A stretch of DNA of 64,000 nucleotides from Isoptericola dokdonensis DS-3 (GCF_001636295.1 NZ_CP014209.1:2914001-2978000); one strand, 5' to 3'. Shown: positions 6,079-15,535, counted from the stretch's first letter. Numbers and translations are program-made. The notes: a model not told the origin generated them from the letters alone.

Positions 6079-8421
6079 TCAGGTGCGTCGTCGGCGCGCC
6101 TCGTCACGGGTCCACGGCAGCACCCGCTCGACCAGCGGGATCGACGCCGTCGCCGCCGACGACGACCGGCGCGCCACCGGGACCGCGCCCGTCATCGGCG
6201 CCGACCCCAGGTCGATCTCGAACCAGACGGTCTTCCCGTCGCCGCCGGACGCGTGCCGGCCCACGGTGCCGTCGCCCTCGTGCTGCTCCACGCCCCACCG
6301 GGACGCGAGCCGGTCCAGGAACTGCACGCCCCGACCCGACAGGTCGCGGGGCTCCGGGTCGCGCAGCACCGGCTCCTTCGTGCAGCCGTCCCGCACCCCC
6401 ACGCGCAGCCGCCGCCCGTCCACCTCGACGGTCGCCGTGATCGGGCCCCGGCCGTGCTCCAGCGCGTTCGTCAGCACCTCGCTGCTGAGCAGCATCGCGG
6501 TGCGCCGCACCTCGACGCCCACGTCGCACGACTCCAGGACGTCGTCCACCCACCGCCGCGCCGGCCCGAGGTCGGACAGGTCGTCGGCCACCTTGCGCTC
6601 CGCCCGGGCGGGCCCTTCCGCGGACGGCGGCCCCGTCGTCGCCGGGACACGGGCGCGGACCGCCAGCACCGCGACGTCGTCCCGCTGCGCGCGTCCCACG
6701 AGCCGCCGCACGAGCGCCCGCGGCAGGCCCGCCGTCGCCTCGCCGTGGAGGTCGGCCAGCACCTGCACGAGGTCCTCGGTGCGTTCGGTGATCGCCACCC
6801 CGCGCTGCTCCACCAGGCCGTCGGTGTACAGCACGAGCGTGTCGCCCGGCAGCAGCCGGGCCGTGCGGTCGCGGCGCTCCGCCGCCGGGTCGATGCCCAG
6901 CAGCATGTCCGGCCGCGCCGACAGCGTCTCCACGGTGCCGTCGCGCCGCAGCACCAGGGGCAGCGGGTGCCCGGCGTCCGACCACGTGAGGGTGTAGCCC
7001 CGCTCCGGGGCGCCGTCCGGCCCGGTGTCGCCCCGCGGGCAGTCGTCGTGGTCGAGACGCACGACGACGGCGGTCGCCAGCGCACCCGGCCCCAGCTCGG
7101 CGTTGGCACGGTCCAGGCGGGTGAGCATCTGTGCCGGGGACTCGTCGTGGCTCCAGGCCAGGGCCCGCAGCATCGAGCGCAGCTGGCCCATCTGCGCGGC
7201 CGCGCTCACGTCGTGGCCGGCGACGTCGCCGATGGTGAGGATCGCCGTGCCGTCGTCGCGAACCACCGCGTCGTACCAGTCGCCGCCCACCTGGTCGGTG
7301 CGCGCGGCCGGGGCGTAGGTCGTGGCGATGTCGAGGTGCGCCACCGCCGGCGTGTCGCTGAGCAGCGACTCCTGCAGCGTCGTCGCCACCCGGCGCCGGG
7401 CCTCCAGGAGCGCGACCCGCTCCAGCGCCATCGCGACGTACCGCGAGACGGTCGTCTCCAGGGCCGCGGTGCCGGTGTCGTGGTCCCGCTTCTCGGCCCA
7501 GACGCAGATCACGACGCCGATGACGTCGTCCTCGACGACGACCGGCAGGAACGACCGCGCCCCCGTCGACATCAGCCCGATGCCCGCCATCGCGGGGTAG
7601 GCCTCGATCATCTCGTCCTGGTCGCGGTAGAACAGGGTGCGCCGGTCCCGGACCACCGCGGTGTCCGGGCGGGGGGCGTCCAGGCGGATGCTGCGCATCC
7701 CGTCGGGGAAGCCCGGCTCCTGGTGCCCCACCGTCACGTAGCGCAGGTGCCGTCGGTCGGCGTCCACCAGCGCGAGCGAGCACCAGCGCGCCCCCATGCC
7801 GGTCCCGACGACCTCCGCGATCGTCTCCTCGACCTCCTCGATCGTGGTGACGCCCGCGAACCGCTCCGACAGACCCAGCAGGAACTGGGCCCGCTGGTGC
7901 GCGCGGAACGCGACCTGCTCGGCGCGACGCGCACGCTCCCGCTCGGCCCGCAGCCGCAGCTCGCTCGCGCACGCCGCCGCGAGGTCCGCCAGGGTGTCGA
8001 GCTCCTCGTCGGACCAGGGGCGCGGGACCCTGTCGATGGCCCACAGTGCGCCGACCACCTCGCCCCGGCCGTCCGCCACCGGGTAGCCCGCCAGCGCGCG
8101 GGCGCCCACCTGCTCGACCACCCACCGGTCGAGCAGCCGCGGGTCGTCCGCGGTGTCCTCGATGATGAACGGGGCGCGCTCGCCCACCACGATCGCGGTC
8201 GCCGGGTTGTCGAACCGGACGCGGCGTGACGCCTGCACCTCAGCAGGCAGGCCGAACGCGCCCGGCAGGAGCTGGCCCCCCTGGTCGAGCACGACGAACA
8301 CGGCGGCGGGCACGCCGAGGTTGCGGTGCACGAGCCGCACGATGCGGTCGAACACCTCGTCCGCGGAGAACTCCGCCGTCGGGCCGGGGGTCGACGGACC
8401 CAGGACCTGCGTCTCGGGCAC
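6079..8421 (-). CDS. GAF-GAF-PP2C (SpoIIE)-HATPase sigma-factor regulatory phosphatase
   Basis: About 780 residues in four modules: GAF-like sensor (about 20-165), second GAF (about 185-345), PP2C/SpoIIE phosphatase (about 365-590; VGGDWYDAV, GDVAGHDVSAA, YTDGLVEQRG carry the metal-binding Asp/Gly residues) and a C-terminal GHKL ATPase of the anti-sigma RsbW type (about 610-745; LLSSEVLTNALEHG, SGRGVQFLDRLASRWG). Such proteins dephosphorylate anti-anti-sigma factors and may also kinase or bind them, linking small-molecule or redox sensing to alternative sigma factors. No STAS partner is adjacent. I prefer the GTG at 8421, which sits six bases below CATACT; a TTG 13 codons earlier is the alternative. 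Confidence 0.9.
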   Translation of the reverse strand: MPETQVLGPSTPGPTAEFSADEVFDRIVRLVHRNLGVPAAVFVVLDQGGQLLPGAFGLPAEVQASRRVRFDNPATAIVVGERAPFIIEDTADDPRLLDRWVVEQVGARALAGYPVADGRGEVVGALWAIDRVPRPWSDEELDTLADLAAACASELRLRAERERARRAEQVAFRAHQRAQFLLGLSERFAGVTTIEEVEETIAEVVGTGMGARWCSLALVDADRRHLRYVTVGHQEPGFPDGMRSIRLDAPRPDTAVVRDRRTLFYRDQDEMIEAYPAMAGIGLMSTGARSFLPVVVEDDVIGVVICVWAEKRDHDTGTAALETTVSRYVAMALERVALLEARRRVATTLQESLLSDTPAVAHLDIATTYAPAARTDQVGGDWYDAVVRDDGTAILTIGDVAGHDVSAAAQMGQLRSMLRALAWSHDESPAQMLTRLDRANAELGPGALATAVVVRLDHDDCPRGDTGPDGAPERGYTLTWSDAGHPLPLVLRRDGTVETLSARPDMLLGIDPAAERRDRTARLLPGDTLVLYTDGLVEQRGVAITERTEDLVQVLADLHGEATAGLPRALVRRLVGRAQRDDVAVLAVRARVPATTGPPSAEGPARAERKVADDLSDLGPARRWVDDVLESCDVGVEVRRTAMLLSSEVLTNALEHGRGPITATVEVDGRRLRVGVRDGCTKEPVLRDPEPRDLSGRGVQFLDRLASRWGVEQHEGDGTVGRHASGGDGKTVWFEIDLGSAPMTGAVPVARRSSSAATASIPLVERVLPWTRDEARRRRT

Positions 8422-8427
8422 GACCCC

Positions 8428-8433
8428 AGTATG
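8428..8433 (-). promoter_or_regulatory. -10 element, leaderless promoter of the PP2C/GHKL gene
   Basis: CATACT on the minus strand, six bases before the GTG at 8421. There is no Shine-Dalgarno sequence at this start. Confidence 0.45.
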
Positions 8434-8564
8434 CCGTCCCGCGTCCGAGATGCCGGACAAGAGGTGCCGATCGGCCCGCGCGCGCCACCTCGCACCGCCC
8501 AGCCGTTGCGACCTGGGTCACACCGCGCGCACACTGGAGCAAGGACCGAGACGGGGGTGGCACC

Positions 8565-9266
8565 GTGGTAGGAACCGCAGGAACGTTCGACGCCCTGCCC
8601 ATGCTGGGGCGCGGCAAGCATCGCAACCCGAAGAAGGGCGCCTGCTTCATGGAGCTGGCGTCGTTCCTCGCGGGCGAACGCTGGAGCGATCATCCGCAGT
8701 GCACGCACCCGCTGTTGGCGATGCTGGCGCGCGCGGTCAACGACCTGACCTCCGACGCCGCCCGGCCGAGGCTCGCCCCGCTGATCCCGTCCGTCATCGG
8801 GCTGAACAGCGACGACCCCCGCTGGGACGTCCACATCGCGCTCCGCGCCGCACGCACGGCGCTGCCCGTCGCCCCGGCCGACCGCCAGCAGACCCTGGCC
8901 GTCGCGATCTACGGCGGCGAGCGGATGCTCGACGTCCTCGACGGCCGCCCCGACGGCACGCTGGCGCCGGAGAGCGTCGACGCCCTCGCCACGACGCCGC
9001 AGACCGCCGAGTGGGCCCGCCGGTTCTGCGCGGGCACGCACGTCCGCCCGAAGCGGTTCGTGCGTGACGCCGCGCCGTCCGTCGTGTCGACCGCCGTCCA
9101 GGGCATCAGCGAGGCGTACGTGCCGGACTCCGACGCGCGCCTGCGCGACCTGCTGGTGGAGACCATCGCGGACGCCCGTCGCTGGGCCGGCCACGACGCC
9201 CCGGCGGGCGACCTGCGCGAGGAGCAGTGGGTGGACGTCGTCCGGCCGGCCGGAGCCCGCGCCTGA
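8565..9266 (+). CDS. conserved actinobacterial hypothetical protein
   Basis: I do not recognise a named family. The 233-residue product is soluble-looking, with no signal peptide or membrane segment. Conserved-looking blocks are LGRGKHRNPKKGACFMELAS, HPLLAMLARAVND, LAPLIPSVIGL and IALRAARTALP, which resemble a hypothetical family I associate with actinobacteria. The start is GTG at 8565, in a Gly/Thr-rich N-terminus; an ATG at KGACFM would be a much shorter alternative. A possible promoter (TTGCGA, 18-base spacer, CACACT) lies in the 140-bp gap shared with the divergent phosphatase gene. Confidence 0.75.
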   Translation: MVGTAGTFDALPMLGRGKHRNPKKGACFMELASFLAGERWSDHPQCTHPLLAMLARAVNDLTSDAARPRLAPLIPSVIGLNSDDPRWDVHIALRAARTALPVAPADRQQTLAVAIYGGERMLDVLDGRPDGTLAPESVDALATTPQTAEWARRFCAGTHVRPKRFVRDAAPSVVSTAVQGISEAYVPDSDARLRDLLVETIADARRWAGHDAPAGDLREEQWVDVVRPAGARA

Positions 9267-9285
9267 AGGAGTGGACGGCGTCTGG

Positions 9286-9291
9286 TAGACA
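9286..9291 (+). promoter_or_regulatory. -10 element, leaderless promoter of aminotransferase gene
   Basis: TAGACA is followed by seven bases and GTG at 9299. The nearest GGAG lies over 20 bases upstream, too far to serve as a ribosome-binding site. Confidence 0.5.
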
Positions 9292-9298
9292 CGCTCGG

Positions 9299-10501
9299 GT
9301 GACCGACGCGATCCCCTGCCCGCTCGACCAGCTCACCCTCGACGACCTCCGCCGCAGGACGTCCGTCAAGTGGCGCGCCTACCCCGACGACGTGCTGCCG
9401 CTGTTCGTCGCGGAGATGGACGTGCCGCAGGCGCCCGTCGTCGTCGACGCCGTCACGCGCGCACTGGAGGTCGGGGACACCGGCTACGACGTCGGCACCA
9501 CGTACGCCGCCGCGCTCGCCGGGTTCGCGCAGCGCCGCTGGGGGTGGACCCCCGACGAGCGGACCAGCCGCACGATGCCCGACGTCATGGTCGCGATCGT
9601 CGAGGTGCTGCGCGTGCTCACCGCCCCGGGTGACGCCGTCGTCGTCACCCCGCCCGTCTACCCGCCGTTCTACGACTACGTGCGCACCGAGGGGCGGCAG
9701 GTCGTGGAGGCGCCCCTCGACGCGGACGGCCGCCTCGACCCCGCCACCCTCGAGGCGGCGTTCGCCGAGGCGACCGGCGCGGCCGCCTACGGCAGCGGGC
9801 CCGGCTCGGGTCGCCGCGCCGTCCTGCTGCTGTGCAACCCGCACAACCCCACGGGCACCGTCCACACGCGCGAGGAGCTGGAGTCCGCCCTCGCCCTCGC
9901 CCGCCGGTACGGCGTCCGGGTGGTCGCCGACGAGATCCACGCCCCCTTCGCGTTCCCCGACCTCGTCCCCGGTGCCGAGCCCTTCACCCCGCTGCTGTCC
10001 GTCGCGGGCAGCGAGGACGCGATCGCCGTGCACTCCGCCTCCAAGGCGTTCAACCTGGCGGGGCTGCGCGCCGCCACCGCGGTCGGCGGGCCCGACGCCG
10101 CCGCGGACCTGCGCCGCATCCCCGAGGTCGCCGGGCACGCCGTCAACCACCTCGCGGTCCTCGCGCACGCCGCCGCGTACACGCACGGCGACGCGTGGCT
10201 GGACTCGCTGCGCGCCGGCATCGTGCGCAACCGGGACCTCATGACCCGGCACCTCGCCGACGTCGCCCCCGCCGTCCGCGTCCACCCCGGCCGGGGCACG
10301 TACCTCGCCTGGCTCGACGTCCGCGACGCCGTCCCCGCCGGTGCCGACCCGCACCGGCACGTCCTCGACACCGCGAAGGTCGCGCTCGGCGACGGCTCCC
10401 ACTTCGGCGCCGGCGGTCGGGGGTGGCTGCGGCTCAACCTCGCGACGTCGGCGGAGATCCTCACCGAGGCCGTGGTCCGGCTGGGGCGCGCGCTGGCCTG
10501 A
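9299..10501 (+). CDS. PatB/MalY-type PLP-dependent aminotransferase / cystathionine beta-lyase
   Basis: A 400-residue fold-type I PLP enzyme. Hallmarks are SVKWRAYPDDVLPLFVAEMD at the N-terminus, CNPHNPTGTVHTREEL, VVADEIHAPF, and HSASKAFNLAGLR with the Schiff-base lysine. The MalY/PatB group includes C-S lyases that cleave cystathionine or related thioethers as well as some aminotransferases; the exact substrate is not readable. The GTG start at 9299 follows a TAGACA -10 element, so the transcript is probably leaderless. It is a single-gene unit convergent with the carboxypeptidase gene. Confidence 0.92.
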   Translation: MTDAIPCPLDQLTLDDLRRRTSVKWRAYPDDVLPLFVAEMDVPQAPVVVDAVTRALEVGDTGYDVGTTYAAALAGFAQRRWGWTPDERTSRTMPDVMVAIVEVLRVLTAPGDAVVVTPPVYPPFYDYVRTEGRQVVEAPLDADGRLDPATLEAAFAEATGAAAYGSGPGSGRRAVLLLCNPHNPTGTVHTREELESALALARRYGVRVVADEIHAPFAFPDLVPGAEPFTPLLSVAGSEDAIAVHSASKAFNLAGLRAATAVGGPDAAADLRRIPEVAGHAVNHLAVLAHAAAYTHGDAWLDSLRAGIVRNRDLMTRHLADVAPAVRVHPGRGTYLAWLDVRDAVPAGADPHRHVLDTAKVALGDGSHFGAGGRGWLRLNLATSAEILTEAVVRLGRALA

Positions 10502-10523
10502 CCCGCGGGACCGGGCGACGGCG

Positions 10524-11588
10524 TCAGCCGGTCGCCCCCACCGCCTCCTCGAGGGTGAGGCCGGTGCGGTGCAGCCAGGCGGCGAGGTCGCGGCCGACGT
10601 ACCGCAGGTGCCAGGGCTCGGGCCGGTAGCCGGTGACGTCCTCGGCGCCGGGGGTGTAGCGCACCACCCAGCCGTGCCGCCACGCGTTCGCGGCGACCCA
10701 GTCCGACGACGCCGTCCCCCCGAAGCCCGTGAACCCGGTGCCGGCCTGCGTGACGTCGGCGGCCCAGCCGGTCTGGTGCTCGGACTCGCCGGGGCGGGCG
10801 GAGAACCGCTCGGCGGCGGCCCGGCCGTGCTGCTCGGCGTACCGGTCGAAGAGCCTGCCCTGGTAGGCGGCGGAACGGTGTCCCGACACCATGACGAGCC
10901 GCTTCCCGGTGGCCTTGCGCGCGGCGGCGGCGAGCTCGTCCAGGGCGGCCGCCGCCTCGGGACGCAGGCCGACGCGCTCGCGGGCCGCGGCCGAGCGGGG
11001 GACGACGAGGTCGTCGGGGCGCCACCGGGCGGGCTCCACGGGGTGGGACTTGTTGACCAGGACGGTGGGGTCGGCGGGGTCGGAGCGCAGCGGCCAGCGG
11101 GCGTCGACCCGCTGCTCGCGACTGGTCGCGGACGCGGCGGTCGCGGTGGCGGGCAGGTGCAGGCGCCACACGGTGGTGCGCTCGGCGGCCCAGTGCTCGG
11201 GGAGGGTGATCTCGGCGAGGTCGACGGGGTCGTCGTCGACGGTGGTCGTGTCGCGGGTGACCCAGGCCCCGTCGACCTGCTGCTGCAGGTGCACGACGCG
11301 CCCCTCGGCGGGCACCACGACGACCTTGTCGACGAGGGTCTCGCCCACGACCCCCTGCCGGACGGGGTCCCAGCCGACGACGGCGGTGGGCGTCGAGGGG
11401 TCGGCGGGCGTCGGCGCGGGCGTCGGCGCGGGAGCCGGCGTGGGGGCGGGAGCGCGGGTGGCCACCGGCGGGGGATCGGTGCCGGGGGTGCTGGGCAGGT
11501 CCGCCAGCGGGGCGACGAGGAGCGTCGCGACCAGCACGGAGGTGCCGGTGGCGCGCGACCTCGACACGACACGACGGTGGAGCGGCAC
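10524..11588 (-). CDS. exported D-alanyl-D-alanine carboxypeptidase (VanY/M15B)
   Basis: The 354-residue protein trims the terminal D-Ala from peptidoglycan stem peptides outside the membrane. A basic N-terminus and hydrophobic segment TSVLVATLLVAPLADL form a signal sequence or anchor, followed by a Pro/Ala/Thr linker. The M15 zinc site lies in the C-terminal third: SGHRSAAYQGRLFD, SEHQTGWAADV (HxxGxAxD) and EPWHLRYVG (catalytic Glu and third His). The middle part is unassigned. The GTG at 11588 leaves only 37 bp to the divergent penicillin-binding protein gene, so the two cell-wall genes share a promoter region. Confidence 0.9.
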   Translation of the reverse strand: MPLHRRVVSRSRATGTSVLVATLLVAPLADLPSTPGTDPPPVATRAPAPTPAPAPTPAPTPADPSTPTAVVGWDPVRQGVVGETLVDKVVVVPAEGRVVHLQQQVDGAWVTRDTTTVDDDPVDLAEITLPEHWAAERTTVWRLHLPATATAASATSREQRVDARWPLRSDPADPTVLVNKSHPVEPARWRPDDLVVPRSAAARERVGLRPEAAAALDELAAAARKATGKRLVMVSGHRSAAYQGRLFDRYAEQHGRAAAERFSARPGESEHQTGWAADVTQAGTGFTGFGGTASSDWVAANAWRHGWVVRYTPGAEDVTGYRPEPWHLRYVGRDLAAWLHRTGLTLEEAVGATG

Positions 11589-11613
11589 CCTTCCAGCGTG
11601 CCAGAGAAAGCGC

Positions 11614-11619
11614 TAGCCT
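11614..11619 (+). promoter_or_regulatory. -10 element, leaderless promoter of the PBP gene
   Basis: TAGCCT lies six bases before the GTG at 11626; TTCCAG at 11591-11596 is a possible -35 with a 17-base spacer. No ribosome-binding site precedes the start. Confidence 0.6.
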
Positions 11620-11625
11620 CGCCAG

Positions 11626-13659
11626 GTGCGCCGACGGACAGCCCTGACCGTGACCGCCCTCCTCGCGCCCGTGGTGCTGCTCGTCGCGGCCTGCACGGGA
11701 CCCGACGGACCGACGGCGCAGGACGCCGCGGACGACCTGGCGGCGGGCCTCGCGTCGGGTGACCTGTCCGGCGTAGTACTCGTGACGGACACGGGCGCCG
11801 ACCCGCAGGCCCACCTGACGGAGACCACCGAGCCGCTGCGCGAGGCCGCGGAGCAGGCCGGAGTCGCGCCCACGGTCACCGTGGCGCAGGTGACGGTCGA
11901 CGAGGAGGCCGAGCCCCGCACGGCGCAGGCGACGCTGGCGTGGACGTGGCCCGTCACGGCGCAGGACGCGTGGGAGTACACGACGACGACGTCCCTGGAG
12001 CAGGTGGAGCCGCCCGACGGGTCGGACGAGCCGCCGTCGTGGCAGGTCCGGTGGGACACGGACCTCGTCGCGCCCGAGCTGCGGGCGGGCGAACGGTTCG
12101 ACGTGAGCACGGCCGCCCCAGACCGCGGCGCGATCCTGGACCTGCACGACGAGCCGCTCGTCACCGAGCGGGACGTGTGGCGCATCGGGATCGACAAGAC
12201 GTTCGGGACGGCGTCGCAGTGGCGCGGCCAGGCGGAGGACCTGGCCCTGGTCGTGGGGCTCGACCGGCAGGAGTACGCCGACCGCGTCGAGGCGGCGGGA
12301 GAGAAGGCCTTCGTCGAGGCGATCACGATCCGCGACGTGAACCCGGGCGTGAACTTCTCCCTCGACCAGGTACGGGGCATGGACGGCGTGAACGTCGTCG
12401 CCGACACGATGGAGCTCGCGCCGACGTCGACGTTCGCCCGCGAGGTCCTGGGCCGCTCCGGCCCGGCGACGGCGGAGGTCATCGCGGAGTCCGACGGCGC
12501 GATCGCCGAGGGTGACGTCGTGGGGCTGTCGGGCCTGCAGGCCGACTACGACGAGGCGCTGCGCGGCCTGCCCGGCGTGGTCGTGGAGCGGCTGCCGGCG
12601 GAGCAGGACGCCGAGGCGGGCGAGGATCCCGTCGAGGTGTTCCGGGTGGAGCCGGTGGACGGCGCCGACGTCGCGACGTCGTTCGACCCGGCGCTGCAGG
12701 AGCGGGCGGAGGAGGTGCTGGCCGACGTCGGCCCGGCGAGCGCGATCGTCGCGATCCGGCCCTCGACGGGCGACGTGGTCGCCGCCGCGAGCGGGCCGGG
12801 CAGCGAGGGCTGGTCGACGGCGACGCTGGGCCAGTACCCGCCGGGTTCGACGTTCAAGGTGGTGGACGCCCTGGCGCTGCTGCGCTCCGGCGTGACGCCG
12901 CAGGACACCGTGTCCTGCCCGGAGACCCTGACGGTGGACGGGCGCACGTACGAGAACGTGCCGGGCTACCCGGCGTCCGCGACGGGGAAGGTGCCGCTGG
13001 CGACCGCGTTCGCGCACTCCTGCAACACCGCGTTCATCGGGGCGATGGCGGACGTCGACCCGGCGGACACCGCGGCGGCGGCGGCGGACCTGGGTCTGGT
13101 GCCGGACCTCGGTGCCGGGGCCGCGTCGTTCGGCGGCGACGTCCCGACGGACCTCGAGGGGCAGACGGCGCGCGCGGAGGCCGCGATCGGTCAGGGCACC
13201 GTGCTGGCGTCCCCGCTGGGCATGGCGACGGTCGCGGCGAGCGTCGCGGCCGGCGAGAAGGTCGAGCCGCGGCTGGTGCGGGAGGTCGTGGGCGGTGCGG
13301 AGGACGCCGCCGCGGCGCCGTCCCCGAGCCCGTCGGGCAGCCCGTCCGCGCCGGCCGAGGAGGAGTCCGAGGACGCGGCGCCGCAGGGCACGCCCGCGGG
13401 CCTGACCGCCGACGAGGCGGACGCCCTGCTGAAGCTCATGGGTGGCGTGGTGTCCGAGGGCAGCGCGTCGGCGCTGGCGGACGTCCCCGGCGTGGTCGGC
13501 GCGAAGACGGGCACGGCTCAGTACGGGGACGGCTCGCGCCAGCACGTGTGGATGCTGGCGGTCGCGGACGACCTCGCCGTCACGGTCTTCGTCGAGGACG
13601 GCGAGTACGGGTCGACGACGGCGGGCCCGCTCATGGGGGAGTTCCTCTCCCGCCGCTGA
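11626..13659 (+). CDS. lipoprotein penicillin-binding protein, class B-like transpeptidase
   Basis: A 677-residue peptidoglycan transpeptidase anchored as a lipoprotein: lipobox LVAAC near residue 23. An NTF2-like MecA_N domain (about 25-150) and a dimerisation-type region precede the transpeptidase domain. The catalytic motifs are S408-T-F-K411, S465-C-N467 and K627-T-G629, all intact. A Pro/Ser/Glu-rich insertion at about 560-590 separates the last two motifs. Domain order matches MecA/PBP2a-like or actinobacterial PbpA-type enzymes; it cross-links stem peptides on the outer face of the membrane. It is divergently transcribed from the VanY-like carboxypeptidase, acting on the same polymer. 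Confidence 0.93.
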   Translation: MRRRTALTVTALLAPVVLLVAACTGPDGPTAQDAADDLAAGLASGDLSGVVLVTDTGADPQAHLTETTEPLREAAEQAGVAPTVTVAQVTVDEEAEPRTAQATLAWTWPVTAQDAWEYTTTTSLEQVEPPDGSDEPPSWQVRWDTDLVAPELRAGERFDVSTAAPDRGAILDLHDEPLVTERDVWRIGIDKTFGTASQWRGQAEDLALVVGLDRQEYADRVEAAGEKAFVEAITIRDVNPGVNFSLDQVRGMDGVNVVADTMELAPTSTFAREVLGRSGPATAEVIAESDGAIAEGDVVGLSGLQADYDEALRGLPGVVVERLPAEQDAEAGEDPVEVFRVEPVDGADVATSFDPALQERAEEVLADVGPASAIVAIRPSTGDVVAAASGPGSEGWSTATLGQYPPGSTFKVVDALALLRSGVTPQDTVSCPETLTVDGRTYENVPGYPASATGKVPLATAFAHSCNTAFIGAMADVDPADTAAAAADLGLVPDLGAGAASFGGDVPTDLEGQTARAEAAIGQGTVLASPLGMATVAASVAAGEKVEPRLVREVVGGAEDAAAAPSPSPSGSPSAPAEEESEDAAPQGTPAGLTADEADALLKLMGGVVSEGSASALADVPGVVGAKTGTAQYGDGSRQHVWMLAVADDLAVTVFVEDGEYGSTTAGPLMGEFLSRR

Positions 13660-13676
13660 CCCGCTGGTGACACGCA

Positions 13677-13713
13677 GACGGCCTGGCCGGTGGGTTCCAC
13701 CGGCCAGGCCGTC
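13677..13713. terminator. bidirectional terminator hairpin
   Basis: A perfect 16-bp stem (GACGGCCTGGCCGGTG and its complement) with a five-base GGTTC loop lies between the convergent PBP and small lipoprotein genes. It has no T tract, as is usual in actinobacteria. Confidence 0.88.
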
Positions 13714-13741
13714 TCGTCACCGGCGCGAGGCCGGAGGGGGA

Positions 13742-14191
13742 TCACTCGGGAACGGAGTACCCGGTCTCCCCGCAGAGCGCCGCCAGCGCGGCCGCGGCGT
13801 TCTCCACGTCGGTGGGGTCGGCCGACCCGCCCTCGATCGCGGTGGTGAACGGTGCCTGGACCGTCTGCAGGATCGCTGCAGGCTGGACGTCGGCGTAGCG
13901 GAGCTGGGCATCGATCCGGTCGCGGATGATGAGGAGCTCCGAGGCGTTCTCCTCGGTCGCCGGTTCGGCGACCGCAGGGGCCCACTCGGTCACGCGGGCG
14001 TGGATCGACAGGTCCCCGCCGTCGTAGTAGCCGCGGCACGTGGTCAGCGCGTCGACGGTGCCCTCGCTCTGCGTGGAGGCCTCCGGGGTGGCGGAGGTCT
14101 CCGCTGCCGGCTCGACGGTGTCCGGTCCGGCACAGGCGGCGAGCAGGAGGGCAGCAGAGAGCGCCGCGGTAGCGGCGACGAGGGTACGCAT
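13742..14191 (-). CDS. small secreted lipoprotein of unknown function
   Basis: The 149-residue product begins with a type II signal peptide: MRTLVAATAALSAALLLAAC, with the lipobox cysteine at residue 20. A Thr/Glu/Ala-rich linker follows and then a mainly helical domain with two cysteines (TTCRGYY and ALCGETGY) that could form a disulfide. I do not recognise a family. The ATG at 14191 is six bases below TCGAAT, consistent with a leaderless message, and a perfect palindrome CAACGCGTTG sits just upstream of the -10. Confidence 0.8.
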   Translation of the reverse strand: MRTLVAATAALSAALLLAACAGPDTVEPAAETSATPEASTQSEGTVDALTTCRGYYDGGDLSIHARVTEWAPAVAEPATEENASELLIIRDRIDAQLRYADVQPAAILQTVQAPFTTAIEGGSADPTDVENAAAALAALCGETGYSVPE

Positions 14192-14197
14192 GGAACG

Positions 14198-14213
14198 ATT
14201 CGACAACGCGTTG
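14198..14213 (-). promoter_or_regulatory. -10 element and adjacent palindrome of the small lipoprotein gene
   Basis: TCGAAT (14198-14203, minus strand) lies six bases before the ATG. Immediately upstream is CAACGCGTTG, a perfect 10-bp palindrome placed in the -35/-10 spacer, where a repressor could act. TTGCCT is a possible -35 with an 18-base spacer. Confidence 0.45.
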
Positions 14214-14264
14214 CCCGGGGCAGGCAAACCCGGACGGGCGTTTGTGCGCGGTCTCACATCGTGG

Positions 14265-15535
14265 TCAGGCGAACCGCGCGGAACGCTCCACGACGCGGCC
14301 CGCGCCCCGCCCGCCGTCGGCCTCGGCGTCCCAGGTGTAGACCTCGGTGCCGGTGACGAACACCCGCTCCGCGCGCGAGGTGACGTCCAGCGGGTCGCCC
14401 GACCACACGACGACGTCGCCGTCGCGGCCCGGCTCCAGCGCCCCCACCCGGTCGCCGAGGCCGAGGAAGTCCGCCGGGTTCACCGTGAGCGCCTCCAGCG
14501 CGACCTGCGGGTCGAGGCCCTCCTTCACCGCGAGCGACGCCTGGTGCACGAGGAAGTTGATCGGCACCACCGGGTGGTCCGTGGTGATCGCGACCCGCAC
14601 CCCGGCGTCGGCCAGCCGTCCCAGCGCGGCGATCGACCGGTTCCGCAGCTCCACCTTCGAGCGGGTGGTGAACATCGGGCCGAAGATGACCGGCACGTCC
14701 CGCTCGGCGAGGACGTCGGCGACGGCCGCGCCGTCCGTACCGTGGTTGATGACCAGCCGGTAGCCGAACTCGTCGGCCAGCCGCAGGGCCGTGGCGATGT
14801 CGTCGGCGCGGTGCGTGTGCTGGTCCCACACGAGCTCGCCGTCGAGCACGCGGGCGAGGGTCTCCTTGGCCAGGTCGCGCGTGAACGGCTTGCCCTCGGA
14901 CTCGGCGTGCGCCCGGGCCGCCGCGTAGTCCTGCGCGGCGACGAACGCCTCCCGGATCACCTTCGCCACGCCGAGGCGCGTCGACGGCGTCTGCTCTTGT
15001 CCCCGTACACCCGCTTCGGGTTCTCCCCGAGCGCGGACTTCACCGAGACGGCCTCCGCGATCACCTGCTCGTCGACGGTGCGCCCGCCCCACGTCTTGAT
15101 CGCGACCGTCTGCCCGCCGATCGGGTTGCCCGAACCGGGCTTCACGACGACCGACGTCACGCCGCCCGACAGGGCGTCCCGGAACCCCTCGTCCTCGACG
15201 TTGATCGCGTCGAGCGCGCGCAGCGCCGCGCCGTTCGGGTTCGTCATCTCGTTGGTGTCGTTCCCGGCCCAGCCCTCGGCCTCCTCGTGGATGCCGACGT
15301 GCCCGTGCGACTCCACGAACCCGGGCAGCACCCACCGTCCGCCCGCGTCCACGACGCGCACGCCGGCGGGGATCTCGACGTCGGCTCCGACGGCGGTGAC
15401 GACGCCGTCCACGACCAGCACGGTGCCGTGCTCGATCGGGTCGCCGACGACGGGGACGACGTAGCCGTTCGTGACGGCGACGGAGGACAGGGTGGTGCCC
15501 GGGGTGCGGGGCTGGGTGGAGGTCATGGCGTCCAT
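14265..15535 (-). pseudogene. amidohydrolase (imidazolonepropionase-like), interrupted by a frameshift
   Basis: Two frames together make one COG1228-type metal-dependent amidohydrolase of about 420 residues. The N-terminal frame (from ATG 15535, or ATG 15526) has VLPGFVESHGHVGIHEEAEG, with the metal-binding HxH, and runs to GENPKRVYGDK before ending in an Arg-rich tail and a stop at 14957. The C-terminal frame resumes as QTPSTRLGVAKVIREAF and includes DQHTHRADD, VINHGTDG and ITTDHPVVP. The break is at about 14994-15002: one base appears missing from what would read GAC AAG AAG CAG. Conservation on both sides argues for a recent mutation or a sequencing error rather than old decay. Confidence 0.88.

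Noticed and set aside
5056..8229. Very long plus-strand open frame opposite the sigma and phosphatase genes
   Set aside because: Its translation is a shadow of the two minus-strand genes, rich in Arg, Gly, Val and His without domain signatures, as expected for antisense frames in DNA of this base composition.
14957..15002. Programmed ribosomal frameshifting in the amidohydrolase gene
   Set aside because: There is no classic slippery heptamer at the break, no Shine-Dalgarno-like stimulator and no reason for this family to use it; a missing base is simpler.
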